NCBI GenBank assembly: GCA_023381355.1
Contig: JAMCUL010000014.1
Span: 1-64,000 of the forward strand
Direction: 5' to 3'
DNA length: 64,000 nucleotides
Source of the DNA: Thermoplasmatota archaeon
GTDB taxonomy: Archaea; Thermoplasmatota; Thermoplasmata; Thermoplasmatales; Thermoplasmataceae
A program made the position numbers and the translations under genes. Positions 7,922-15,067 of the stretch are shown here, one piece after another. The notes beneath the pieces were generated by a model that was not told the DNA's origin, did no database searches, and saw only the letters and a list, made by a program, of their open reading frames with translations. Every line of letters starts with the position of its first letter. Position 1 is the first letter of the stretch.

Positions 7922-8371
7922 GTGAAAAATAAAGCCTTATTTGTTGACAGAGATGGAACAATCAACAGGGACTGTCCATACTGCAAGGATCCATCGCAGA
8001 TTGTCCTTTATGATGATGCTGTAGAAATAATGAAGGATTTCCAGAACAAGGGATACCTGATAATAATAATCACCAATCAATCAGGTATAAATAGAGGGTA
8101 TTTCACGATTGACGAGTTCATGAATTTTCAGGATGTATTGCTGGGAATGCTGCTTGAACGGGGTGTCAAAGTGGTAGATACGTTTTATTGCCCTCACCGG
8201 CCTGATGAAAACTGTAAATGCAGGAAGCCGAAAACAGGAATGATCGAGGATGCAGTTAAAAAATATGACATAAACCTCAGTGAGTCGGTTATCCTGGGGG
8301 ACAGGGACGATATGGAAGGGGAAATTGGGAGGAGGCTTGGCATGAGATATGTTATCCTGCATCGCGTATAG
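7922..8371 (+). CDS. gmhB: D-glycero-D-manno-heptose 1,7-bisphosphate 7-phosphatase
   Basis: A 149-residue HAD-superfamily phosphatase with the catalytic D-x-D at residues 9-11 (F-V-D-R-D-G-T), the T-N-Q-S-G motif near 57, the GmhB-type zinc loop C-P-H-R-P-D-E-N-C-K-C near 93-103, and the acidic motif G-D-R-D-D near 131. It removes the 7-phosphate from heptose 1,7-bisphosphate, the step after the kinase at 2496-3497. The start is GTG. Bacterial homologues are usually 175-190 residues. The frame continues 25 codons beyond the TAG stop to a TGA at 8447-8449, so the gene may be slightly truncated. Confidence 0.88.
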   Translation: MKNKALFVDRDGTINRDCPYCKDPSQIVLYDDAVEIMKDFQNKGYLIIIITNQSGINRGYFTIDEFMNFQDVLLGMLLERGVKVVDTFYCPHRPDENCKCRKPKTGMIEDAVKKYDINLSESVILGDRDDMEGEIGRRLGMRYVILHRV

Positions 8372-8478
8372 TATTATTTCAAGGCAGGAATGTCATATGA
8401 AGAAAGCAGGAAACAGGTGGAAAGAAACGATAAGATAAAATACACTTGAATGCACATTAAAATATTGATGAATGAATA

Positions 8479-8488
8479 AACTTATAAA
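8479..8488 (+). promoter_or_regulatory. TATA-box candidate
   Basis: ACTTATAAAG lies about 26 bases before the ATG at 8510, consistent with a leaderless transcript. Confidence 0.45.
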
Positions 8489-8509
8489 GGGAATGCCATT
8501 CTCTCGCTA

Positions 8510-8884
8510 ATGTCTGAAATAGGAACGATAAGATATCTGCTTGCGCTGATTGGAGGCGTGATTTCTCTCTTGAGTGGGATTCTTGTGCTGGTATTCAGCC
8601 TGATAGGAGCCACAATTTCCGCGTTTGTCATTTTCTCTCCAATAAGTTTTGCTGGCCTTGCAGGAACTGTAGGCTTTTTCATCCTGATTGTATACGCTCT
8701 TGTAATACTCATTCTTTCATACGCAATCATCAACTATTCCGGTGAGCTCAAAAGCAGCAGGAAGAACAAGACTACGTATGGGATACTGATTCTTCTCTTC
8801 AGTATTGTGTTATTTTTCATAGGGGCAGGTTTCGCTATTGGACCCATCCTGTCTGGAATTGGAGGATTACTCATAATCCTCTGA
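8510..8884 (+). CDS. Four-helix membrane protein (DUF4064-like)
   Basis: A 124-residue, very hydrophobic protein with four predicted helices (about 8-30, 36-58, 60-75 and 88-122), glycine-rich in the first and last. Size and topology resemble the DUF4064 group of small membrane proteins, but this is resemblance, not a motif match. A positively charged loop, K-S-S-R-K-N-K, separates helices 3 and 4. It is convergent with the regulator gene at 8889, with four bases between the stops. Confidence 0.65.
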   Translation: MSEIGTIRYLLALIGGVISLLSGILVLVFSLIGATISAFVIFSPISFAGLAGTVGFFILIVYALVILILSYAIINYSGELKSSRKNKTTYGILILLFSIVLFFIGAGFAIGPILSGIGGLLIIL

Positions 8885-8888
8885 AAAA

Positions 8889-9290
8889 TTAGTTTGAAGA
8901 AATATATTCCTTTCTCGAGTTGAGCTCAGAAAGGAGATCGCTAAGAAGTTTTTTCATGCCCTGACTTAATGATTCGATTTTCTTCATTATGAGATCCGAC
9001 AACTTATCTATGGACAGCAAGCTGTATACAAAGTAATAACCACCCTCCTTAAGCGTTCTAACGTCCCTTACGGCTAGCCCTGAATTGACAAGTTTCTGAA
9101 GTGACCTGTAAACAGTACTGGATTCCTTCCCTGTAAGGAAGGACAGATCAGCAACCGTCTTCCACCTTCCCTCATCGAGAGAATAAAAAATAATTACTTC
9201 AGTTGGTCCGAGGGAAAATAGAGTCTCCAAAAGATCAGAACAGCAGGCTATTTCCGAACTGATCTTGGAAGAAAGGTTATCCTTGGACAT
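8889..9290 (-). CDS. Winged-helix transcriptional regulator (TrmB/MarR-like)
   Basis: A 133-residue predicted DNA-binding protein. Residues about 25-85 form a winged helix (L-G-P-T-E-V-I-I-F-Y-S-L, then T-V-Y-R-S-L-Q-K-L-V-N-S-G-L as recognition helix), followed by a C-terminal helix likely for dimerisation. The fold matches archaeal COG3355-type regulators. It is divergent from trxA, and the 106 bases between hold a perfect 7-bp inverted repeat beside the trxA TATA box. A plausible reading is that it regulates itself and the thioredoxin operon. No cysteine in the wing suggests direct thiol sensing, although C17 and C18 lie near the N-terminus. Confidence 0.8.
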   Translation of the reverse strand: MSKDNLSSKISSEIACCSDLLETLFSLGPTEVIIFYSLDEGRWKTVADLSFLTGKESSTVYRSLQKLVNSGLAVRDVRTLKEGGYYFVYSLLSIDKLSDLIMKKIESLSQGMKKLLSDLLSELNSRKEYISSN

Positions 9291-9318
9291 ATGGTGATAT
9301 TATTATTCCATACTTAAC

Positions 9319-9343
9319 GGTTTTGCTTGATATTGTCAAAACC
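9319..9343. promoter_or_regulatory. Operator-like inverted repeat upstream of trxA
   Basis: GGTTTTG (9319-9325) and CAAAACC (9337-9343) are perfect inverted arms with an 11-base spacer, directly upstream of the TATA-like ATAAAATACTTAA at 9345-9357. The position fits a binding site for a dimeric winged-helix protein such as the divergently encoded regulator. Confidence 0.5.
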
Positions 9344-9396
9344 ATAAAATACTTAAACTGGATTTCAATATCCATTTGAGTCTTGGAGTGATTCAA

Positions 9397-9804
9397 ATGG
9401 ATGACGACGTTGAACTGGAAAGAATCCGGAAACAGATGATGGCCAGGATTCAGAACGAAAGTGTTAAAAAAGAGGTAAAAAATATGAAACCGATAGAATT
9501 AACTGATGGCACGTTTGCAGACGCTGTGAAAAAGGAAAAGATACTCGTTGTAGATTTCTGGGCATCATGGTGTGCACCATGCAGATTTCTCTCACCAATA
9601 ATCGAAGAACTGGCGAAGGATTACGCTGGCAAGATCACATTTGGGAAGGTTGATGTCGATGCGAACCCCAAGGTGAGCGCATCCTTCAACATAAGCAGCA
9701 TTCCTACCGTCATGATGTTCAAGGATGGTAAGGTTGCTGATGTGAGTATAGGAGCTGTGCCAAAGCAGATGCTCGAGACAAAACTTAAAAGGCTGATGAA
9801 CTGA
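9397..9804 (+). CDS. trxA: Thioredoxin
   Basis: A 135-residue cytoplasmic thioredoxin. The redox motif W-C-A-P-C is at residues 58-62, with the conserved D-F-W-A-S before it and the cis-proline in S-I-P-T-V-M-M-F. An N-terminal extension of about 32 charged residues precedes the fold, longer than in bacterial TrxA. I chose the ATG at 9397 because GGAGTGAT at 9384-9391 is a strong ribosome binding site; a TTG at 9376 would add seven residues. It is the first gene of an operon with thioredoxin reductase (one base apart) and a Rieske protein. Confidence 0.93.
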   Translation: MDDDVELERIRKQMMARIQNESVKKEVKNMKPIELTDGTFADAVKKEKILVVDFWASWCAPCRFLSPIIEELAKDYAGKITFGKVDVDANPKVSASFNISSIPTVMMFKDGKVADVSIGAVPKQMLETKLKRLMN

Positions 9805-9805
9805 T

Positions 9806-10783
9806 ATGAAGTATGATGTGATAGTTATTGGTGGGGCTTTTGCAGGGTTAACTGCTGCCCTTTATTCTTCACGGCAGGGCATGAAGACTCTGGTCCTGAC
9901 AAAAGATATTGGTGGACAGGGTCTTCTAACCAACGATATACAGAATTATCCGGGCTTCACATCGATTTCAGGGTTTGATCTGGCCAATAAGTTTCAGGAA
10001 CAGGCTTCCCTTTATGGAACAGAATTTATCTATGACGAGATTACTGGAATAGAAGATAAGGAAGGGGAATTCATCGTAAAAACCAGGGAGGAAGCTCATG
10101 AGGCTGACTCAGTTGTCCTTGCTTTCGGCAAGACTCCCCGTGATCTTGGTTCTCCAGGCGAAGAGAAGTACAAGGGAAGGGGCGTTTCATATTGCTCAAT
10201 ATGCGATGGTCCTCTTTACCGGAACAAGGATGTAATGGTGGCAGGTGCAGGGGATCATGCACTTCAGGCAGCGCTTTATCTTGCGACGGTCGCCTCTAAG
10301 GTTTATGTCCCTGAGAAAGGGAACAGGATCTCGGGCTCTGAGGACATGATAAACGATGCAAGGGCCCTTCCGAATATCGAGTTCATATATGAGTCAGATG
10401 TTGCGGAGATTAAGGGAGAGAAAACTGTACAGTCTGTATCACTGAAGACAAAATCCGGTTCAATTTCCGAAATACCCGTTAGGGCAGTATTTGTTGAGAT
10501 GGGATACGTGGCCAAAACATCAATGTTAAAGGGTTTTGTTGATATGAATAAGGATGGAGAAGTTCTTATTGATATGAGTGGTGCTACCAGTCACCCTGGG
10601 GTCTTTGCGGCCGGAGATGTAACAAACATACCTTACAAGCAGGCGATCATATCGGCGGGTCAGGGATCAGTAGCTGCCCTGTCCGCTATCAACTATATAC
10701 ACAGGAAGCGCGGAAAGGGTGCAATGAAGTCAGACTGGAAGTATATTCCCGCAGCCAGGAAAGAGGAAAAAATAAACCTATGA
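9806..10783 (+). CDS. trxB: Thioredoxin reductase-like FAD protein, NADPH motif degenerate
   Basis: A 325-residue low-molecular-weight TrxR-type flavoprotein. The FAD dinucleotide fold is at residues 8-15 (I-G-G-A-F-A-G-L), the redox pair C-S-I-C at 130-133, and the second FAD motif G-V-F-A-A-G-D-V near 268. The pyridine-nucleotide domain has G-A-G-D-H-A at 147-152, but the H-R-R-x-x-F-R-A segment that grips the NADPH 2'-phosphate is replaced by Y-V-P-E-K-G-N-R-I-S-G. The Thermoplasma acidophilum enzyme is reported not to use NADPH or NADH, and this sequence agrees. The downstream Rieske gene overlaps it by four bases, so the electron donor may be a protein. Confidence 0.9.
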   Translation: MKYDVIVIGGAFAGLTAALYSSRQGMKTLVLTKDIGGQGLLTNDIQNYPGFTSISGFDLANKFQEQASLYGTEFIYDEITGIEDKEGEFIVKTREEAHEADSVVLAFGKTPRDLGSPGEEKYKGRGVSYCSICDGPLYRNKDVMVAGAGDHALQAALYLATVASKVYVPEKGNRISGSEDMINDARALPNIEFIYESDVAEIKGEKTVQSVSLKTKSGSISEIPVRAVFVEMGYVAKTSMLKGFVDMNKDGEVLIDMSGATSHPGVFAAGDVTNIPYKQAIISAGQGSVAALSAINYIHRKRGKGAMKSDWKYIPAARKEEKINL

Positions 10784-11112
10784 GAATCCGTATAGATCCT
10801 CAAAATTTTGATTCAAAGGGACGCCAGCGAATAAAGGTTGATTCTTTCGATTTAACTGTCTTAAAAAAGGATAATGACTATTTTGCCTTTGATTCCAAAT
10901 GCCCTCATAAAGGTGGGCCCTTATTTTTGGGCAAGCCTATTGGTGAAAATGGCATTATGTGTCCTTCACATCACATCATTTTTGATATTCGCTCAGGCGA
11001 GGTCATTGAAAACCCCATACCGGAAAGCATGTCAGATTACAGAATCTGTGGTATGCTCAGGACTTTTAATATCGAAACGAATGATGGAAAAATGAATGTA
11101 ATTGTGGACTGA
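10780..11112 (+). CDS. Rieske [2Fe-2S] protein, small soluble type
   Basis: A 110-residue ferredoxin-like Rieske protein. The cluster ligands are C41-x-H43 (C-P-H-K-G-G-P-L) and C61-x-x-H64 (C-P-S-H-H), followed by F-D-I-R-S-G-E. There is no signal peptide or membrane helix, so it is cytoplasmic. The size matches ferredoxin components of dioxygenases or NirD-like proteins, but no oxygenase or reductase partner is nearby except TrxB, whose stop it overlaps (ATGA). Translational coupling with TrxB implies a shared function, perhaps electron transfer to or from the reductase. Confidence 0.9.
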   Translation: MRIRIDPQNFDSKGRQRIKVDSFDLTVLKKDNDYFAFDSKCPHKGGPLFLGKPIGENGIMCPSHHIIFDIRSGEVIENPIPESMSDYRICGMLRTFNIETNDGKMNVIVD

Positions 11113-11203
11113 CATGGATAGGTTGATCAAATGAAAACCGAATTCTTAGAAATTCTTTTATAAATTTTTATTGATTTAAATTTCTGTAACAGTTGAGAAA
11201 GCA

Positions 11204-12355
11204 TCAGATCTTGAATTTCTTCCTGTTCTTCCTCCACCAGATTCTGTCAAGATAACTATTCACTATTTCATCCTGGAATTCCTTTTCCTGAAGATTACTA
11301 AAGATCTGTTCAGACAGATCGTGTTTTCCAAGTTTATAAAGACAGATTGCTTCATGGAGGGCAGCCTCCTCATCCTCCTCTATTTCCTGCGCTTTTCTGA
11401 AGGATTCAGCTGCTTTCTCGAAATCATCCATAGATTCCAGAACCTTTCCCTTTATAATGTATGCCTCTTTTTCATCATCATCAAGGGCGATTGCACTTTC
11501 AATTCTCTCAATAGCCAAATCATATTTTTCCCTATCAAGATAGAATTCAGCAAGATCCATCAACGGCTCAGCATCGTCACCTGATATCTCCACTGCCTTT
11601 TCGTAATATTTTTCGGCAAGCTTCTCGTCATCGAGCTCATCAAGGAGAGAGGCGAGGTCAGAATAGAAAGCTGGTTGTTCCTTATCCACATCTATGCATT
11701 GCATTATGTAATTGAAGGCATCCGGTACTTTGTTCAGTGCAAGTGAATCCCTGAATAGCATATAAAGAGCCTCAAGGTTTTCAGGGTCAGCCCTGGCAAG
11801 CTCCTTCAGGATCTTAATACTCTCCTCTATCTTTCCTTCCTCCTCAAGTATCCTGCAGAAATTGAGGGCATATTCAGGGTTCTTGTCCATCTTGTAAGCA
11901 GTCTCGGCCTCTATGAGTGCCTTCTTTGGCTCTCCCATATTCTGGTAAATGTTGCTCTTTATGTAATGTGCCTCAACCATGTCATGGTTCTTGAGAACAT
12001 CATTCACTATGGTAAGACTGTTCTTCATGTCGCCAAGAGCCATGAGTATTGAGGCATACTGCAATGCGAACTCAGGTTTTTCCTTGTCTATGGAATATGC
12101 CTTTTCCGAATGTTTCCTTGCCTTCTCGAGTTCACCAATCTCCACGTATGCTTCAGATGCAAGTGAATAAGCATCAGACCTGCTGGAATCAAGTTCAATT
12201 GCCCTTAGAAAATATTCCAGGCTCTTTTCGTATTCTCCGCCTGCGAGCAGTTCGAATCCCTTGCCGATTTCATCCTCGTAACTTGTCAATTTATATCGGT
12301 ACTTAATTTGGGATCTGTTCTTATACCTTTTCAACTGCCGCTCGTGATTCGACAC
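11204..12355 (-). CDS. TPR-repeat protein
   Basis: A 383-residue soluble protein made almost wholly of tetratricopeptide repeats; about nine or ten 34-residue units run from residue 30 to 365 (for example G-E-Y-E-K-S-L-E-Y-F-L-R-A-I-E-L-D). The first 25 residues are basic and the last 12 are again basic (W-W-R-K-N-R-K-K-F-K-I). TPR arrays are scaffolds for protein complexes; the partner is not evident. It is convergent with the Rieske gene and divergent from cysteine synthase. Confidence 0.85.
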   Translation of the reverse strand: MSNHERQLKRYKNRSQIKYRYKLTSYEDEIGKGFELLAGGEYEKSLEYFLRAIELDSSRSDAYSLASEAYVEIGELEKARKHSEKAYSIDKEKPEFALQYASILMALGDMKNSLTIVNDVLKNHDMVEAHYIKSNIYQNMGEPKKALIEAETAYKMDKNPEYALNFCRILEEEGKIEESIKILKELARADPENLEALYMLFRDSLALNKVPDAFNYIMQCIDVDKEQPAFYSDLASLLDELDDEKLAEKYYEKAVEISGDDAEPLMDLAEFYLDREKYDLAIERIESAIALDDDEKEAYIIKGKVLESMDDFEKAAESFRKAQEIEEDEEAALHEAICLYKLGKHDLSEQIFSNLQEKEFQDEIVNSYLDRIWWRKNRKKFKI

Positions 12356-12460
12356 TTTATCTTCAAATCATTCATGCGTAGGAGGACAAACAGCTGAATA
12401 TTTAATTACGGGTTACAGTGGACCCTGTGGTGAAACTGATTTAAACACCGGCATAATACA

Positions 12461-13477
12461 GTGCCAATGGAGACATTTCCGGACATGGATATCTGCATGG
12501 AGATCCGTGATAGGTTTTATTCAATGGGCTATGGTAAAACACCTCTTGCACGGATACCTCTTGAAAACGGCTCAGAGGTTCTGGCAAAACTTGAATGGTT
12601 CAACCCATCCGGTTCAATAAAGTCAAGAGCTGCATTCTTCATGGTCATGGAACGCCTGTTGAAGGACGATTCAAACAGGAACAGGATATTTGTTGAGGGT
12701 ACATCCGGGAATACCGGTATCGCCGTTGCTGAGGTGTGCGCTACGCTTGGGATCAGGTCAAGGATAATCATACCGCCCGGAACAATGCCTGAAACTGTGG
12801 CAAAGCTAAGGGAAACCGGCACAGAACTCATTATAACGGATGAAGAAAGCGGGGTGACCAGCACAGATAAGGCCATCGAGATGGCAATTTCTATGAGCAG
12901 GAATGACCCTGAAAAATATGTAAGCCTGCATCAGCATGCCAATCCTATGAACTGGAAGGCACATCTATTTACGACAGGGCCTGAAATCAAGAAAGCGCTG
13001 GGAACATCAGTAGATTTTGTCGCTGTTGCGATGGGTACCGGCGGATCTGTAATTGGGTTGAGCAGGTATTTCAGGGAAAGTGATGGCAGTGAAAACATAA
13101 TGCTACAGGCAGATGACACTTCGTATATACAGGGAATCAGGAATTATAACAAGGCCAGGGACAAGAAGATCATTTCTGAGAATCTCAGCTGGATCGACTC
13201 TGTGCAAACCGTGAGCGCAGTGGACGCATCTGAAGGAGTCAGGGAACTGATCCATGATTACGGAATCATGCCCGGTTTTTCCTCAGGATCAAATTTCTCT
13301 GCAGCAAGACGAATCGCTTTAAACTATCCCGGATCCCGTGTGTTGACAGTGTTTCCGGATAGCGCCGAGAAGTATGTGGCCCTGTATGAGAAACTTGGAA
13401 TATGCAGTAAAGACGTACTGATGAACAGGGATTTTAGGGAAATAAAATCCATACGCGGTACAGCAAGAATTATTTAG
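12461..13477 (+). CDS. cysK: Cysteine synthase family PLP enzyme
   Basis: A 338-residue fold-type II PLP enzyme. The lysine that binds PLP is K54 in N-P-S-G-S-I-K-S-R-A, and the phosphate-binding loop is G-T-S-G-N-T-G at 80-86. A second glycine loop (G-T-G-G-S-V-I-G) near 192 also fits. It should make cysteine from an activated serine and sulfide. Whether the acceptor is O-acetylserine or O-phosphoserine cannot be told from sequence. Starts at GTG 12461 or ATG 12467 are both about 20-28 bases from a TATA-like GATTTAAAC. A rhodanese lies 3 kb away. Confidence 0.85.
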   Translation: MPMETFPDMDICMEIRDRFYSMGYGKTPLARIPLENGSEVLAKLEWFNPSGSIKSRAAFFMVMERLLKDDSNRNRIFVEGTSGNTGIAVAEVCATLGIRSRIIIPPGTMPETVAKLRETGTELIITDEESGVTSTDKAIEMAISMSRNDPEKYVSLHQHANPMNWKAHLFTTGPEIKKALGTSVDFVAVAMGTGGSVIGLSRYFRESDGSENIMLQADDTSYIQGIRNYNKARDKKIISENLSWIDSVQTVSAVDASEGVRELIHDYGIMPGFSSGSNFSAARRIALNYPGSRVLTVFPDSAEKYVALYEKLGICSKDVLMNRDFREIKSIRGTARII

Positions 13478-13478
13478 G

Positions 13479-14222
13479 TCAAATGTACCTGTTGAACTCC
13501 GGCTTCCTCTTTTCAAGGAATGCCTTTGTCCCCTCCTTCTGATTCTCATTGTTGAACAGGTTTGCAAAATACTCCTTCTCAAGTTCGAAACCAGAGTCGG
13601 GCTGTTTCCTTATGAGTTCCTTGATGCTGGTCAGTGCCTCGAAGGGAAGAGCCTCGTACTCCTTCGCTACTTCCATTGCCCTTCCAAGGTAATCATCCGA
13701 GATCTCATTTATCAGGTGAAGTCCAAGAGCATCCTGGGCGTTAATCCTCCTTCCCCTGGAAATCATGTCAAAAGCCATTGTCTCACCCAGGAGTCGCAGG
13801 AGTCTCTGCGTTCCTCCAAACCCGGGGAGCACGCCCAGAGTGATCTCGGGGAGACCAAACTGTGAGGAGGGATGTGCAATCCTGTAATCGCAGGCAAGGG
13901 ACAGTTCAAATCCTCCACCAAGGGCAAAACCATGTATCGCTGCAATTACGGGCATCTTCCTTGTCTGAATGAAATTCATTACATCATGGCCCTTCATGGC
14001 AAACTCATACGCACTCCTGGGATTCAAACCCTGGAAGATGGTGATATCAGCACCAGCGCTGAACGCCCTGTTATTGCCATATATGATGCCAATCTTCCTC
14101 TCATCCTTCAGTGCCTCACCTATCTCCTCCAGTGTCTCTATATCAAGCGGGTTCATGGTTTTAGTCCTGTCAATCATCATCCTGATGATCCTCCCGCTTT
14201 CCTCTGTCCTGATGTTTTTCAT
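13479..14222 (-). CDS. Enoyl-CoA hydratase/isomerase
   Basis: A 247-residue crotonase-family enzyme, the usual length. The CoA-binding and oxyanion-hole segments are present: N-N-R-A-F-S-A-G-A-D-I (about 49-59) and H-G-F-A-L-G-G-G-F-E-L (about 95-105), and G-L-P-E-I-T-L-G-V-L-P-G-F-G-G-T-Q-R supplies the catalytic glutamate region. It hydrates 2-enoyl-CoA in beta-oxidation. Last gene of the thiolase operon; its start overlaps the dehydrogenase stop by four bases. Confidence 0.92.
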   Translation of the reverse strand: MKNIRTEESGRIIRMMIDRTKTMNPLDIETLEEIGEALKDERKIGIIYGNNRAFSAGADITIFQGLNPRSAYEFAMKGHDVMNFIQTRKMPVIAAIHGFALGGGFELSLACDYRIAHPSSQFGLPEITLGVLPGFGGTQRLLRLLGETMAFDMISRGRRINAQDALGLHLINEISDDYLGRAMEVAKEYEALPFEALTSIKELIRKQPDSGFELEKEYFANLFNNENQKEGTKAFLEKRKPEFNRYI

Positions 14223-15067
14223 CTCCTCACCTCATAACTGTAAAATCCCTGGCCGGTCTTCCTTCCAAGTTTTCCTGAATCCACCATATTCTTGAGGGTG
14301 ACTGGAGGCTTGAATGCCGGGTTTCCGAAATCCCTGTACAGGACCTCCATTATATCATAGCAGACATCAAGCCCTATGAAATCCGCAAGTTCAATCGGGC
14401 CCATTGGATGGTTCATACCAAGCCTGAATGTCTTATCAATATCGGCCGGGGATGCAATACCCTGCTCGTATGTCAGGATCGCCTCCCGTATGAGTGGCAT
14501 CAGAATCCTGTTGGATATGAACCCTGGGAAATTCCTGGAAAATACAGGATCCTTTCCAACATCCTTCAGTATCTCAGTGATATGTTCGATCACAGTGCTG
14601 GAGGTGAATTCTGAGGGAACAATCTCCACAAGAGACATTACCGGGACAGGATTGAAGAAATGAATTCCGAGGAATCTCTCGGGGTGCCTGACAGCCCGTG
14701 ATAGTACATCTATGGAAATAGAGGAAGTATTGGAACCGATGACTGTACTGTCGCCAACTATGGAGGAAATCCTTGCCAGAGTATCCTTCTTTATGTCAAG
14801 CCTCTCAAAGACGGCCTCTATTACTATATCGCAGTTCTTCAACCTCTCCATGTCATTCAGGAATTCAATCCTTGCAACAATAGCGTCCGGTTCATCCTTC
14901 ATCTTCCCCTTGCCTGCAAGTCTCTGAAGCGATGACTGGATGTCCTTCCTGGCGAAGCTCAGAGCGTCTGCGGACACATCAATAAGCGTGACGCTGTGTC
15001 CAGCCTGGGCAAAGATTTGCCCTATTCCTCTCCCCATAGTCCCTGCACCAACAACTCCAATCTTCAT
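14219..15067 (-). CDS. 3-hydroxyacyl-CoA dehydrogenase
   Basis: A 282-residue single-function dehydrogenase oxidising 3-hydroxyacyl-CoA to 3-ketoacyl-CoA. The NAD fold opens at G-V-V-G-A-G-T-M-G-R-G (residues 4-14). G-I-H-F-F-N-P-V-P-V-M (about 140) carries the catalytic histidine, and the C-terminal domain has N-H-P-M-G-P-I-E-L-A-D. I start at ATG 15067, which overlaps the thiolase stop by four bases; an upstream extension is not protein-like. It is the standalone (3-hydroxybutyryl-CoA dehydrogenase-like) form, not fused to a hydratase. Confidence 0.93.
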   Translation of the reverse strand: MKIGVVGAGTMGRGIGQIFAQAGHSVTLIDVSADALSFARKDIQSSLQRLAGKGKMKDEPDAIVARIEFLNDMERLKNCDIVIEAVFERLDIKKDTLARISSIVGDSTVIGSNTSSISIDVLSRAVRHPERFLGIHFFNPVPVMSLVEIVPSEFTSSTVIEHITEILKDVGKDPVFSRNFPGFISNRILMPLIREAILTYEQGIASPADIDKTFRLGMNHPMGPIELADFIGLDVCYDIMEVLYRDFGNPAFKPPVTLKNMVDSGKLGRKTGQGFYSYEVRR

